64,000 nt of DNA from Ancylothrix sp036704045 (GCA_036704045.1 DATNQM010000053.1:248001-312000), one strand, 5' to 3'; shown: positions 8,630 through 18,898, counted from the first letter of the stretch. Notes: generated by a model not told the origin, from the sequence alone. A program made the numbers and translations.

Positions 8630-9982
8630 TTATTTTTGTGGAGCTAAAGCCCGTCTTGGTCGCTGTCTAGGTTCCGGTTCTTTTAACACCAATCCTGCAA
8701 TTCCCCCACTACTTAAAGTAAAAACCGGATTCAACATTGCATTTAAAATACAATCCATCATAAACAACATCAAAACCATCGCCACCGCCACCACCGGCGC
8801 CACTTTTGGATGAGCCCATAAACGCGGAGGATAACGCAAAATAAATAAACTCCCCACCGGCAACAACATCGACGCAGTTAAACTCACCAAACCCACTAAA
8901 CCATTTTCTCCAAAAGCAATAATCCACAAACTATCGGTCACAGAAATATCCTTTCCTGTCTCATCGTAAACACGGGATCTGCCCCATCCTCCCCAACCAA
9001 AAATAATCTTTTCTCGTGCTTTTTTAGAAAGCATTTCTTCATTCTGCAAACGAAACTCAAAAGACTGAGCACGTTCGGCATTTGTTGCTTGAGTAATAAT
9101 CGGAACAATATCCTTACTTGAAATATTTCCAGTCACGCCATTGTAGACGTAATAACACATTCCAAACATCAAGAGAAACACCGGCACAGCCGTTCCTAAA
9201 TACTGACCAGCAAACAAAAACAAAACCCCAATTAACAAATAAAAATAAGCACCCGTAGACTTGACCAAAACCACTGTCACCACCAACAAACCCACCAACC
9301 AACTCGCCGGATAACCCCAAATATCTCTAATAGCTTTTGTATGCCATAACCAAATAGCGATCAAAGTCGCCGCCATCATCCACATTCCAACCATCAAACC
9401 AGTTTCCATAAAAACCGTTGGTCTATAACCACCATAACGAAGAACCAACGCCCAGTTAACCGTTTGATTAAACCCATAAATCCACTGGTGTAATTGCGGG
9501 CCTAAACGAGTTTCTGCTAAACACAAAGGCACATAAACCAAACCCCCAATCATCATCCCAATAGCTAATTCCCGCATTCCCTTCAAATTATTGAGATAAA
9601 TTCGTCCCAAAAAATAAGGCAATCCCCAAGTAACAGTTTGGTCAAGTGCTGCCGATAAACCATCATAAGGGCCCAAATCATTAGCTAAAGACGACACAAA
9701 GGGACACAAACACCAAACCAACATTGGCACATCTAACCAGCCAAATTTAAACGAATTAAAACGTTCAAAATCATAAACCGCCGTAGCCAGCATAATCCCA
9801 TAACAAGTTGCTGACATTTTCGTATAATCTGGCAAACCAGGCAGAGGAAATTCACCCAAAGGTAAAAACAGCCACGCCGCAATAAAAGCAACCACCAGGG
9901 CTCGCTGCGTTGGAAACTGCGTGAATAGATAAAAAACCGCCGGAATCCAACCTAACATCACTAAATTGCCGATAATATTCAT
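8630..9982 (-). CDS. O-antigen polymerase/ligase-like membrane protein (Wzy-type)
   Basis: A 450-residue polytopic protein with about ten hydrophobic segments and a large loop after mid-protein containing RAQSFEFRLQNEEMLSKKA and FGWGGWGRSR. Glycine- and arginine-rich loops of this type are seen in the Wzy/WaaL superfamily, which joins or transfers lipid-linked oligosaccharides at the outer face of the membrane. An AGAGG site precedes the ATG. Together with the flippase at 12.6-13.9 kb it makes the cluster look Wzx/Wzy-dependent. Polymerase and ligase cannot be told apart from sequence alone. Confidence 0.7.
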   Translation of the reverse strand: MNIIGNLVMLGWIPAVFYLFTQFPTQRALVVAFIAAWLFLPLGEFPLPGLPDYTKMSATCYGIMLATAVYDFERFNSFKFGWLDVPMLVWCLCPFVSSLANDLGPYDGLSAALDQTVTWGLPYFLGRIYLNNLKGMRELAIGMMIGGLVYVPLCLAETRLGPQLHQWIYGFNQTVNWALVLRYGGYRPTVFMETGLMVGMWMMAATLIAIWLWHTKAIRDIWGYPASWLVGLLVVTVVLVKSTGAYFYLLIGVLFLFAGQYLGTAVPVFLLMFGMCYYVYNGVTGNISSKDIVPIITQATNAERAQSFEFRLQNEEMLSKKAREKIIFGWGGWGRSRVYDETGKDISVTDSLWIIAFGENGLVGLVSLTASMLLPVGSLFILRYPPRLWAHPKVAPVVAVAMVLMLFMMDCILNAMLNPVFTLSSGGIAGLVLKEPEPRQRPRRALAPQK

Positions 9983-10180
9983 CTAAAAAACCTCTGCCGG
10001 TTGCCAAAATTGAACCTTTACTGCTTCTTAAGCCAAGCATTCTTGACATCTTCTACTAAAATGCGAAAATCCAGCTTTTTAAATATTTTTCATCTTTTCT
10101 TTTCTGAGTTTTTATTCCTCCTTTTAACCAACCTTAAACGATGTTTTACACTTCTCCCGCCTTAAAGATTAAGCTTGAAA

Positions 10181-11305
10181 TTAAATACTAATACTAGCGG
10201 TACTTTGCTCCGATTGAATATTGTAAATTTTGGCATTATTTACAGCAGCAAAAAGTGCCGATTCAAACCGATCTGTCGCCTCTTCCCAGGAATAATCTGT
10301 CGCTGTATTGTAAGCAGCATCCGACATAGTTTTCCACTCATTTTCTGGCATTTGGCAAATTTTTATAATTGCCTTAGCCATATCTTCAGGATCTTCTTGC
10401 TTCACCAAAATTCCCCCACCTTTTACTAACAAATCTGGTGCAGCCCCAGCAGGCGTACCAATCACCGGCGTGCGACAAGCCATCGCCTCCAAAATGGGCA
10501 AACCAAAACCTTCTCGCCGCGTTCCAAAAAGCCAAGCATCACACTGACTATAAAAATCCTTAAGTTTCTCATTTGGCGCACAATAAGCATAATTTGTATC
10601 TTTTGGCAGAGGCAATTCAGGAAGAACCTTGGCACTGCCAAATGCAACTAACCGCAACTCAGGAATTGTTTGCTTAGCAATACGGTAAGCTTCCAAACTA
10701 ATATCAGACCCTTTTGATTTCATTGGAGTGTACATAATTCCCACCGTAGGAACCGGCTGTTTTCCGCGCACCGGCGCATAAAACTTATCAGTTTCCACAC
10801 TATTAGGAATTAAAGCTAAAGGCACTTGATTAAACCGCTCTTTTAACAAATCCTGAACCCAACTTGCAATCACAATTTTAGGAATAGGCAAAGCTGAAAC
10901 CGCATCCACTTCTTCCAATTTCCCTCCCCAAATTTCATAGTCTTGGAAAAAATGCACCTTCACTCCCTTAGAAGGCGATAAACGCCACACCCAATCCCCC
11001 GTTTCCCACCAAGTTGCAATCACCACATCCCCATCAGGCACATCCGCATCCACAACCGGCCTATAACTTTCTGTCAATTTCCGAGGAATATCTAAATGGT
11101 CAAAATGTGACATCGGATTAATCTTAATCCAACCCTTTCCCCGAATCAAAGACTTTAATTGATCTCGCAAAGAAGGCTTCCATTTCGCCCGCGAAACCAA
11201 ATACACCTCGTGACCTCTTTTTTGCAAATGTTCTGCATAAATAGAAATCACACGCTCCCCACCAGACAAATTAAAACCACTTCCTAAAACAAACGTAATT
11301 TTCAT
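10181..11305 (-). CDS. GT4 glycosyltransferase
   Basis: A 374-residue GT-B enzyme. It starts MKITFVLGSGFNLSGGERV, the usual acceptor-side Gly-rich loop. The C-terminal half has VGIMYTPMKSKGSDISLEAY and the donor-binding FGTRREGFGLPILEAMACRTP, with E(x7)E intact. The ribosome binding site GAGGAG is good. A 198-base gap to the next gene of the run suggests an internal promoter or a separate transcript. Likely cytoplasmic, acting on the lipid-linked repeat. Confidence 0.85.
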   Translation of the reverse strand: MKITFVLGSGFNLSGGERVISIYAEHLQKRGHEVYLVSRAKWKPSLRDQLKSLIRGKGWIKINPMSHFDHLDIPRKLTESYRPVVDADVPDGDVVIATWWETGDWVWRLSPSKGVKVHFFQDYEIWGGKLEEVDAVSALPIPKIVIASWVQDLLKERFNQVPLALIPNSVETDKFYAPVRGKQPVPTVGIMYTPMKSKGSDISLEAYRIAKQTIPELRLVAFGSAKVLPELPLPKDTNYAYCAPNEKLKDFYSQCDAWLFGTRREGFGLPILEAMACRTPVIGTPAGAAPDLLVKGGGILVKQEDPEDMAKAIIKICQMPENEWKTMSDAAYNTATDYSWEEATDRFESALFAAVNNAKIYNIQSEQSTASISI

Positions 11306-11378
11306 TAATTTTCTCCTCTATCTTTTTTCAGTTTTTCCTTGGTAAATAGTCACAATAAAAATATTAAATGTTCCCCAA

Positions 11379-12548
11379 CTACGACATAATTTTTGAAATT
11401 AAATTTACAAGTTTTTCATGCTGATGCCTACGACTATAACTCCTTAAAATCAAATCTTTTCCAGCATTCCCTAGTCTTTCTTGTCTGCTAAAATCCCCCA
11501 ATAAACTCACACAAGCATCGGCAAAATCTGCCTCTAAATCTGCCACAATAATCTCTTTATTTTCTGTAATCTCTATACCCTCACAGCCTTTTGACGTACT
11601 CACCACCGGACAACCATACGCCATCGCCTCCAAAATTTTAATCCTTGTACCGGTACCATACCTCACCGGCGCGATACAAACCGGCCGACAAGCATAAATC
11701 GCTTTTAAATCCTCCACAAAACCCAAAACCTCCACCCCAGCAACCCTCGAAAACTCTCCTCGTAAACCATCCTCAATTCCTCCTACTAACAAACATTTAC
11801 AACTCGGACACCGGCTGCGAATTAAAGGCCAAACTTTTTCTACAAAATTTTTAGCCGCATCGCCGTTTGGCGAACCCTCACCTCCACTCATATTCCCAAC
11901 AAAAACTAAGGTTTGAATCTCACTTTTGGTATAATTTATTTCAGGAACTTCTACACAATTGGGCACGATAAACACCGGATGGGGATAAAATGCCGTCGCA
12001 TCCACCGGCTGACAAACAAAAGCAGCTTTTGCCCTTTTAACCGCATTTAATTCATAGCGGCGTAACTTTTCCAAATCCCAACGACTCCGCCAGTCAATTT
12101 TCCCTCCATCAAATGCTTTTACCTTGTCAGCTTGTCGCAAATGTTCAGGATCATCCACATCCAAAATCAAACGCGGATGATTTAACACACCGGCAAAACG
12201 AGAAAAATCAATTCTGTAACCAAAAACCGCATCAAACTTGTCAACTTTTAACCCAGAAATTTGAGAAATGGGCTTATCGCAACAATCACCCCGGTGCATT
12301 CGGGGCAAAGGAGAAAACAAATCATCCCGCAAATTTTTTAAACGATTTGTAGGCAATTCAAAAGGTCTTTCTAAAGGCAAAATTCCGGCGGCAAAAGCTG
12401 GACGTTCCACCCCAGCATCGCAATCAAACAAAGCAAGCGTTACATCAGCAACTTCTGCCAAAGCCTGTAAAAACATATTTTGGCGAACCAGATAACCAGC
12501 ACCCCCGCGCCAGGGAACACCTACTCCGACATACAAAACTGATTTCAT
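11379..12548 (-). CDS. GT4 glycosyltransferase of the EPS-associated Stp1-like type
   Basis: About 389 residues. It matches the general shape of glycosyltransferases linked to EPS/exosortase systems: KSVLYVGVGVPWRGGAGY at the start, LVFVGNMSGGEGSPNGDAA in the middle, and CIAPVRYGTGTRIKILEAMA with a KILEAMAYGCPVV donor site. The longest ORF begins at TTG 12554; I chose the ATG at 12548. No clear Shine-Dalgarno is seen for either. It is 21 bases from the flippase gene, so the two are probably cotranscribed. Confidence 0.8.
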   Translation of the reverse strand: MKSVLYVGVGVPWRGGAGYLVRQNMFLQALAEVADVTLALFDCDAGVERPAFAAGILPLERPFELPTNRLKNLRDDLFSPLPRMHRGDCCDKPISQISGLKVDKFDAVFGYRIDFSRFAGVLNHPRLILDVDDPEHLRQADKVKAFDGGKIDWRSRWDLEKLRRYELNAVKRAKAAFVCQPVDATAFYPHPVFIVPNCVEVPEINYTKSEIQTLVFVGNMSGGEGSPNGDAAKNFVEKVWPLIRSRCPSCKCLLVGGIEDGLRGEFSRVAGVEVLGFVEDLKAIYACRPVCIAPVRYGTGTRIKILEAMAYGCPVVSTSKGCEGIEITENKEIIVADLEADFADACVSLLGDFSRQERLGNAGKDLILRSYSRRHQHEKLVNLISKIMS

Positions 12549-12575
12549 AGCCAAAAATGGGAGATAACTAAAAAA

Positions 12576-13919
12576 TTACAGACTGACAACCGGAAAAGCT
12601 AAACCCAAAGCGTGACGAAGTGCTAACACCCCGCCCAGCAAAGCAATAAATAGCAGGGTTGACCACAAATCCTGCCATAAACAAGCCAATTTTTCCCGCC
12701 ACAAGCCGTAAGTAATACACATATACGGGGGAATATTGCTTAAGGAAACCGCGCCCACAGCCCCTAGAGAGCCCCACAAAGCATAACCACCCGGAATTCC
12801 AATCGCCAAAGCCAAAAAGCTGAAGAAACATCCTAAAGCAACAAAGCGAGGATTGCCAACGGCAAACAAAGCCGCATCAATGGTTTGAGTAAGAACTATT
12901 GGCCAAATACCCAAAGCCAAAACCGGCAACATCCACGCCGCATCTTCGTAGCGATTATCGTATAAAAAACTTACCGCCAAATCACCAAAGGCAACCACCA
13001 CTGCCAAAATTACCGCCATTCCAACTAACAGCAAACTGCGATTTTTTTCAATTTTGGCGCGGAATTCGCTTCGGGGCAAACCGGCAAATTTAGAAAAGGC
13101 TGGGAAAATCACTTTATCGCTGATGGCTAAAATCACTTGCCGGGGCATATCTGCCAAGGTAAAGGCGATGCCGTAAATCCCTAAAAGTTCGATAGACAGG
13201 AGTTTACCTAAAACCAGCCTGTCAGTTTGGGCAGCTAAAAAAGTCATGGCTGTAGAAAGAAAAATCCATTTGCCAAAGGAAATTAATTCTTTCATGGCTT
13301 CTGGTTCCCAAGCAAAGCGGTTCGGATGTCCAGAGTTCAGCCGGTGACTCCAAATCATTTGAATGAACACACTCACCATACTACCCACAACCAGGGCCAT
13401 AATTGAGGGATGGAAATAGGCCCAAACAATCATCACCCCAATGGAGACAACTTGCCCTCCCATTTCATAGAGAGCAATTTCTCTGACTGCTAACTCACGG
13501 TTAAGAGTAAATAGGGCAGTGGAATTAAAGCCGCTGATCAACGTGTTTAAACCCACAAGCGGCAGTAACCAAACCAATTGAGGCTCATTGTAAAATCTTG
13601 AAACCGGCCAAGCAATTAATAAACAACCAACCCAGAGAATTACACTGCGAATAACTTGGAGTGTCCAGGCGGTATTCAGAAAAGCTGGGTCATTGCCGCG
13701 TTTATTTTGGATGATCGAAGGCCCCAGGCCAACATCAGAAAACAAGTGCAGGCCGCTGATAAATACATAAACCAAAGCCATTAACCCAAACAGTTTAGGG
13801 GCTAACAAGCGAGTCAAAATTAGGTTACTGCCGAAGCGTAAAATTTGACTGGTGCCGTAGGTGGCAATTGCCCAGATAGCCCCCTTAATCGCTAACTTTT
13901 TGATGGAAACAGAAGACAT
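12576..13919 (-). CDS. oligosaccharide flippase of the MOP superfamily (Wzx-like)
   Basis: A 447-residue polytopic protein with about 12 hydrophobic segments. The N-terminal motif AIKGAIWAIATYGTSQILRF and the following NLILTRLLAPKLFGLMALV are typical of polysaccharide transport proteins such as Wzx/WzxC and RfbX. It would flip the undecaprenyl-linked repeat unit to the outer membrane face. Arg and Lys residues in the first helices agree with binding of an anionic lipid carrier (family knowledge). It heads the block of closely spaced genes; the 260-base gap upstream may hold a promoter. Confidence 0.85.
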   Translation of the reverse strand: MSSVSIKKLAIKGAIWAIATYGTSQILRFGSNLILTRLLAPKLFGLMALVYVFISGLHLFSDVGLGPSIIQNKRGNDPAFLNTAWTLQVIRSVILWVGCLLIAWPVSRFYNEPQLVWLLPLVGLNTLISGFNSTALFTLNRELAVREIALYEMGGQVVSIGVMIVWAYFHPSIMALVVGSMVSVFIQMIWSHRLNSGHPNRFAWEPEAMKELISFGKWIFLSTAMTFLAAQTDRLVLGKLLSIELLGIYGIAFTLADMPRQVILAISDKVIFPAFSKFAGLPRSEFRAKIEKNRSLLLVGMAVILAVVVAFGDLAVSFLYDNRYEDAAWMLPVLALGIWPIVLTQTIDAALFAVGNPRFVALGCFFSFLALAIGIPGGYALWGSLGAVGAVSLSNIPPYMCITYGLWREKLACLWQDLWSTLLFIALLGGVLALRHALGLAFPVVSL

Positions 13920-13954
13920 ATTAGTGGTTTCACTGGGTGATTTTTAATCGCTGC

Positions 13955-13992
13955 TGATTTGTGATTTGTCTTTTGTAATTTGTCTTTAGTTA
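13955..13992. repeat. short degenerate heptamer-type repeat
   Basis: The sequence TGATTTGTGATTTGTCTTTTGTAATTTGTC is made of three imperfect copies of a GATTTGT-like unit in tandem. Short tandemly repeated repetitive sequences of this kind are common in cyanobacterial intergenic DNA. It sits upstream of the flippase gene. Confidence 0.45.
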
Positions 13993-14178
13993 AGTTGTTT
14001 TCAACCATACTTTATAGACCTATTACACAACTCCAAAAACCTGCCTAGTCATTTATCCTGATGTTGGTTAAAAGTTAGATTTTTAAACCTAACTAAATAA
14101 CCTTCTTGCTCTCCAATCTCGGCCTTTATTTACGATTTTTAGAAACCATAAACTATGCCAAATTACACTCCTAAATAA

Positions 14179-15435
14179 TTACCCTTGACTGACTGCAAGC
14201 GGAGAAGAAGCTTTAATCTCCGTACCTTGAGGCTCAGTTTGGTAAGCAAGAAATAGATTAGCGAGTTGTAGTGCTTCGGTTGCGGCATTATGTTGTTCTT
14301 GAACTTTTTTTGCACCGGCCTTCCCCATCTTTTCCAATTGTTCTACGGGCATTTCTAAGGCAGTTTCCATTGCGTCGGCAAGTGCTTCCACTGAACCGGC
14401 CGGGACTAACCAACCAGAAACACCTTCTTGGATCAGTTCAGGAATACCGGCAACGTAGGTACTGATGGCTGGCCGGCCCAAGGCAAGACTTTCCATCAAA
14501 ACCACCGGCAAACCTTCGGCAAAGCTTGGTAGTACCATTGCCCGCGAGGCTAAAATTTCTTGCCTTACCTTTTGGGTATCTGCCCAACCGGTGATTTCCA
14601 CGCAGTTTTGCAGATTATTTTCGGCAATGGCGCCTTCAATTTCTTCTCGCAATTCTCCATCGCCCACAAGGATCAGTTTGAACTGCTTACCTTTGGCTGC
14701 AAGAAGCTTTGCAGCTTCCATCAGCAACAGTTGTCCTTTTTGTTCACACAACCGGCCTACACACACCAGACGCGGTGTTGAGGAAATGTTTGTGGGTGGT
14801 TGGTTTAAAAATTCTTGGTCTACTCCGCAGTGGACAATATGAATTTTTGACCATTGTTGCCGGTTACACCAGCGGAAAAGTTGGCTTTTTCCAAAGGAAC
14901 TAATGGCAACAACAAAGGCTGCATTGTTGATTTTTTGCTCTAGGGATATGGTTTTGGCGCGGTCAAATTCTTCGGGCCCATGTACTGTGAAACTGTAGGC
15001 CGGCCCTCCTAGCACTCGGCACAGCATGACAACAGTGGTGGAGTTGGTGCCAAAGTGTGCATGAACATGGGTGATTTTTTGTTTTTCTAACCACAGCAGC
15101 AACACGCAGGCTTCCATTAAGTAGGCCAAATGGTGCAACACGCTGCTGTCTGCACCCCAGCTTATTTTTAGGGTTAGCCCCAGGGCGGTTAAAAATTTTC
15201 CGGGCCTAGTAACGGCTACAGAAAGGGCGCTCAGAATCAACCTTGTCATTCCAATTCCTAGTACAGCTTTGGTTTTATCTATTTCTACTCTGTCCGCTCG
15301 GTCTACCAAATCCATCTGTGGGCGTATTGAGTAACGTTCTACAGGAATACCTGCTGCTTCGAGGGCTGCTATCTCTCGCCGGATAAAGCTGTGGCTGGTT
15401 TTCGGGTATTGATTCACAAGGTATGCTATTTTCAT
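14179..15435 (-). CDS. GT4 glycosyltransferase (colanic-acid WcaL-like)
   Basis: About 418 residues with start MKIAYLVNQYPKTSHSFI, the standard beginning of WcaL-like enzymes (RREIAALEAAG follows). THVHAHFGTNS and FTVHGPEEFD are acceptor-side motifs; LVCVGRLCEQKGQLLLMEAA and VLPSFAEGLPVVLMESLALG give the donor site with E(x7)E. The longest ORF starts at TTG 15468, but the family start is the ATG at 15435; the A-rich leader lacks a clear Shine-Dalgarno. It is separated from the flippase by 260 bases and is probably transcribed first. Confidence 0.85.
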   Translation of the reverse strand: MKIAYLVNQYPKTSHSFIRREIAALEAAGIPVERYSIRPQMDLVDRADRVEIDKTKAVLGIGMTRLILSALSVAVTRPGKFLTALGLTLKISWGADSSVLHHLAYLMEACVLLLWLEKQKITHVHAHFGTNSTTVVMLCRVLGGPAYSFTVHGPEEFDRAKTISLEQKINNAAFVVAISSFGKSQLFRWCNRQQWSKIHIVHCGVDQEFLNQPPTNISSTPRLVCVGRLCEQKGQLLLMEAAKLLAAKGKQFKLILVGDGELREEIEGAIAENNLQNCVEITGWADTQKVRQEILASRAMVLPSFAEGLPVVLMESLALGRPAISTYVAGIPELIQEGVSGWLVPAGSVEALADAMETALEMPVEQLEKMGKAGAKKVQEQHNAATEALQLANLFLAYQTEPQGTEIKASSPLAVSQG

Positions 15436-16209
15436 TTTTCTTTTTGGGTAGTTTATTTTCTTAAGCAAACTCTTCCTATAGATAGGTATTTCCCAGTAGT
15501 TTCTATGCTTTTATTGCTGAACTTGGTATTAGGAAAGCAGCATCTTTTTTGCTTTTTTAGAGATGTTTTCACTGCCGGAGTATGAGGCGGTTTTTATGAT
15601 TCTGAGTTCGCCTGTCTGTATTTTGGCTGTGTTTCTAAAGAGTGCTTGTTATGAAGCTTAAGTGCGTTCGTTACTACTGGAGAGTGACTTGTTAGCTAAG
15701 TTTTCATTCGATGACAATTTCTTAAATTATCTCCATTGGAAGATCCTAATCTTGCTGCCTGAATGATTGACTTAGAGGTAAGCAAGTCTTGTTTTCATAG
15801 GAGATGAGTCCGCTTAAAAACATCTTAGCAAATTCAGGGAACAAATACTACTATTTTCCGATCAATAAACCGTAGATTTTTTTGAAATAAAAAAAAGAGG
15901 TATGATATGCTACTTGATAGTCCCCAATCAGTATTTATTCTTAGGCGCTGGAGTTCGTGCAAAAGCTGGCTTGCGTTCGCGTCGCTGCCCCTTTAGCCCT
16001 AACCTGTACCTAACGTATTTGTTCAATTTGTAAAAAAACTCTTCGTGGCTGGCTACCCCCACTGAGACGAAAAAGAAGTTCCAGTAATCGTCAAGCCTAT
16101 AGCAGAGGGTAGACGCTTGATGAAAATTGAAAACTCTCAATGAGCCAGAAAGCAAGTCCAGTAAATTAAGGACAATTTTTATTAAAACATCAATTAGGAG
16201 AGCAGAGAA
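15436..16209. other. 770-base divergent intergenic region
   Basis: This region divides the minus-strand and plus-strand halves of the polysaccharide locus and should hold divergent promoters. I cannot pick a confident -35/-10 pair. A 75-codon minus-strand frame (15928-16155) has only a TTG start without a Shine-Dalgarno and is not called as a gene. The GGAGAG before 16210 is the ribosome binding site of the WecG-like gene. Confidence 0.4.
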
Positions 16210-17460
16210 ATGAAAAGAATACCATTCTTGAATACAGAAATAGATAACATATCGACAACAGAATTATTACAAAAGCTAGACCTGTATGGAGGGCTGGTAT
16301 TTACCCCCAATGTCGATCACCTAGTAAAACTACAAAGTGACAAAGAATTTTACGATTTTTACCAACAGGCTGATTATAAAGTTTGCGACAGCAAAATATT
16401 AATTTATTTGGCAAAATTTTTAGGCACACCGCTGAGCGAAAAGATATCAGGTTCAGATTTATTTCCAGCATTTTATATGCACAATATGCCTAATGAAAAT
16501 ATAAAAATATTTTTAGTAGGAGCAGCAGAAGGAGTAGCAAAGAAAGCTCAAACAAAAATTAATAAAAAAGTTGGTAGAGAAATTGTTATAGGGGCGTATT
16601 CACCGCCCTACGGATTTGAAAAAGACGAAGCAGAAAGTGAAAAAATAATTGATTTAGTCAACGAGTCGGGAGCCACAGTTTTAGCAATGGGAGTGGGTTC
16701 GCCAAAACAAGAAAAATGGCTAGCCAAAAATAGAGACAAGCTTAAAAACGTCAAAATACTAATGGGAATTGGGGCTACCATAGACTTTGAAGCAGGCAAC
16801 GTTCCGCGCTCGCCAAAATGGATGAGCGAAGTAGGGCTAGAGTGGTTTTATAGGCTGATCTGCGAACCTAAGCGGTTGTGGAAGAGATATTTGCAGGACG
16901 ACTTACCGATTTTTTGGTTAGTTTTATTGCAAAAATTAAAGCTTTACCGTAATCCCTTTAACAAACAGCTAGAAGAAAAATCTGTAAATAGTTACCTGCA
17001 AAAAAAACCCATAGGTCAGGTGTTAGAAAAAGCCGGATTAATTTCTGGTGAACAGGTGAAATATATTTTAAAAGTTCAAGAAAAAGAAAAGCATTTTAGG
17101 TTTGGAGAGTTGTTAGTAATGCGGGGGTGGGTTAAACCGGAGACTGTTAATTTTTTTGTTGAACAATTACCGAAAATAGGAACAGCCAAAAATCCACAGC
17201 CCATAGGGCAGTATCTTAAAGCAGCCGGCTTGCTGGAGGAGTGGCAAATTCACACAATTTTAAAAGAACAACGTCAACATAATTTGCGGTTTGGTGAATT
17301 AGCAGTTAAAAAAGGGTGGGTAAAAAGAGAAACCATAGATTTTTTACTTGACTGTTTGGATGGGGGAAATTTGTCTTCTATGCAAACAGAAATCATACCA
17401 ACCCTGAATCCCAATAATTCTAGGGGTTCTAGCTACGCTGCGAGTTCGGGGACGAGATAA
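16210..17460 (+). CDS. WecG/TagA/CpsF-family glycosyltransferase with tandem C-terminal repeats
   Basis: A 416-residue GT26 enzyme. Residues 1-250 are the complete WecG/TagA domain: FTPNVDH (31-37), VCDSKIL (58-64), KISGSD (78-83), MGVGSPKQEKW (160-170), GATIDFEAG (188-196) and RSPKWMSEVGLEW. The family transfers N-acetylmannosamine(uronic acid) or related sugars to a lipid-linked GlcNAc. Unusually there is a tail with two similar units at 267-321 and 331-383: each has PIGQ(V/Y)L(E/K)(K/A)AGL, a helix, then (R/H)FGEL and (R/K)GWVK.ET(V/I).F. The pattern resembles the helical N-terminal domain of GspE/MshE ATPases (my inference). A GGAG site precedes the ATG. Confidence 0.85.
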   Translation: MKRIPFLNTEIDNISTTELLQKLDLYGGLVFTPNVDHLVKLQSDKEFYDFYQQADYKVCDSKILIYLAKFLGTPLSEKISGSDLFPAFYMHNMPNENIKIFLVGAAEGVAKKAQTKINKKVGREIVIGAYSPPYGFEKDEAESEKIIDLVNESGATVLAMGVGSPKQEKWLAKNRDKLKNVKILMGIGATIDFEAGNVPRSPKWMSEVGLEWFYRLICEPKRLWKRYLQDDLPIFWLVLLQKLKLYRNPFNKQLEEKSVNSYLQKKPIGQVLEKAGLISGEQVKYILKVQEKEKHFRFGELLVMRGWVKPETVNFFVEQLPKIGTAKNPQPIGQYLKAAGLLEEWQIHTILKEQRQHNLRFGELAVKKGWVKRETIDFLLDCLDGGNLSSMQTEIIPTLNPNNSRGSSYAASSGTR

Positions 17461-17616
17461 TTGCGGCGGGATACTTTAGAGAAACGTTGATTTTAATATC
17501 AAAAAATTTGGTAAAAAATCTGGTGATTTTGTTGATAATTTTTAAACTTTATTCACCCTATTTACCATTGTGGTTAAGTTGATAATATACGACGGACTTT
17601 AGCCAAATTGGAACCT

Positions 17617-18807
17617 ATGTTTATCCTTGATTTGATGTTGCTGGCAATTGCTGTGGTTTTATTAATTCCTGCCGGGGTTTTGTGTATGGAGTGCGTTGCG
17701 GCTGCGATGGCACCGGCAAAAAGTAGCACGGTGGAATCAAAACGTCCAAGCATTGGGGTTTTAGTACCGGCTCACAATGAAATTGAGGTTATTGCTGCCA
17801 CTTTAAAAACTATTGTGCCGCAATTATTACCAACTGACAGACTAATTGTGATTGCCGATAACTGTACAGATAATACGGCAGAAATAGCCCGCGACTGTGG
17901 TGCCATTGCTATTGAACGAAATGATACCAGTAAACGGGGTAAAGGCTATGCCTTAGATTACGGTTTAAAGTTTTTGGCAGTTGCGCCGCCAGAAGTGGTA
18001 ATTATCATTGATGCTGACTGTGTTGTGCAGGAAAAAGCTATCGAAAAAATTGCTGTTCTAGCATTAAAAACTGGTAGGCCGGTGCAGGCAACTTATGTAA
18101 TGGAACGTCCCGAAAATTCCTCAGCAAAAAACTTAATTTCTGCTTTAGCTTTTACTGTAAAAAATTTAGTACGTCCGGCGGGCTTAAAAGAGATGGGTTT
18201 GCCGTGTTTGCTAACAGGAACCGGCATGGCATTTCCTTGGGATGTGATTGTAAAAGCCCCCCTTGCTAGTGGGAATATAGTAGAAGATATGCAGTTAGCT
18301 GTGGATTTAGCGCTGGCTGGTTATCCTGCAACATTTTGCCCTGAAGCAAAAGTTACTGGGGTATTGCCCAATCAAAGCGCTGCGGCTACTACTCAAAGAA
18401 CCCGCTGGGAACATGGACATTTGCAAACGCTGCTTACCCAAGTTCCCCGGTTGCTGCAAGGATCTTTTAGCCAAAAACGTTTAGATTTAGGGGCGTTGGC
18501 GTTGGATTTAAGTGTTCCTCCCCTATCGCTTTTAGTAATGGTTTGGCTGGCTTTTATGGGGTTGGCAATTGTAATTAAAATGGCGGGGGGTTCGTGGGTT
18601 CCGACTTTGCTATTTGCAACGGATGGGTTATTAATTTTGCTGGCTATTTTAACGGCTTGGGCAAAATTTGGCCGAGAAGAATTTCCGTTGACAACTCTTT
18701 TAGCTGTGCCGGTTTATATTTTGTGGAAAATTCCTGTTTATTTGGCTTTTTTGGTACGCAGACAAACTCAGTGGATTCGGACTAACCGAGATGCCGGTAG
18801 TACCTAA
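17617..18807 (+). CDS. family 2 glycosyltransferase with membrane segments
   Basis: About 396 residues. An N-terminal membrane helix is followed by the GT2 core: VLVPAHNE, IVIADNCTDNTAEIA, IIIDADCVV as the metal site, and QRTRWEHGH, which corresponds to the Q(R/Q)xRW acceptor motif of processive synthases. Two or three C-terminal membrane helices follow. The QxxRW-type motif makes a processive or polyprenyl-linked role possible. The ATG at 17617 is chosen over the TTG at 17608; neither has a strong Shine-Dalgarno. It lies between the WecG-like and NRPS genes on the same strand. Confidence 0.8.
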   Translation: MFILDLMLLAIAVVLLIPAGVLCMECVAAAMAPAKSSTVESKRPSIGVLVPAHNEIEVIAATLKTIVPQLLPTDRLIVIADNCTDNTAEIARDCGAIAIERNDTSKRGKGYALDYGLKFLAVAPPEVVIIIDADCVVQEKAIEKIAVLALKTGRPVQATYVMERPENSSAKNLISALAFTVKNLVRPAGLKEMGLPCLLTGTGMAFPWDVIVKAPLASGNIVEDMQLAVDLALAGYPATFCPEAKVTGVLPNQSAAATTQRTRWEHGHLQTLLTQVPRLLQGSFSQKRLDLGALALDLSVPPLSLLVMVWLAFMGLAIVIKMAGGSWVPTLLFATDGLLILLAILTAWAKFGREEFPLTTLLAVPVYILWKIPVYLAFLVRRQTQWIRTNRDAGST

Positions 18808-18898
18808 GTTTAGCTATCGCAAAGATTGAGGTTTTATTAGGCTTTGAGGAAGCGATAGGAAGTATTTTTTTTGTTTTTTATGCTCAAATACACTAGCT

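Noticed and set aside
15928..16155. A 75-codon minus-strand frame with a protein-like C-terminus
   Set aside because: The only start is a TTG with no Shine-Dalgarno, and no family is recognised. It could be a remnant, but evidence is too thin.
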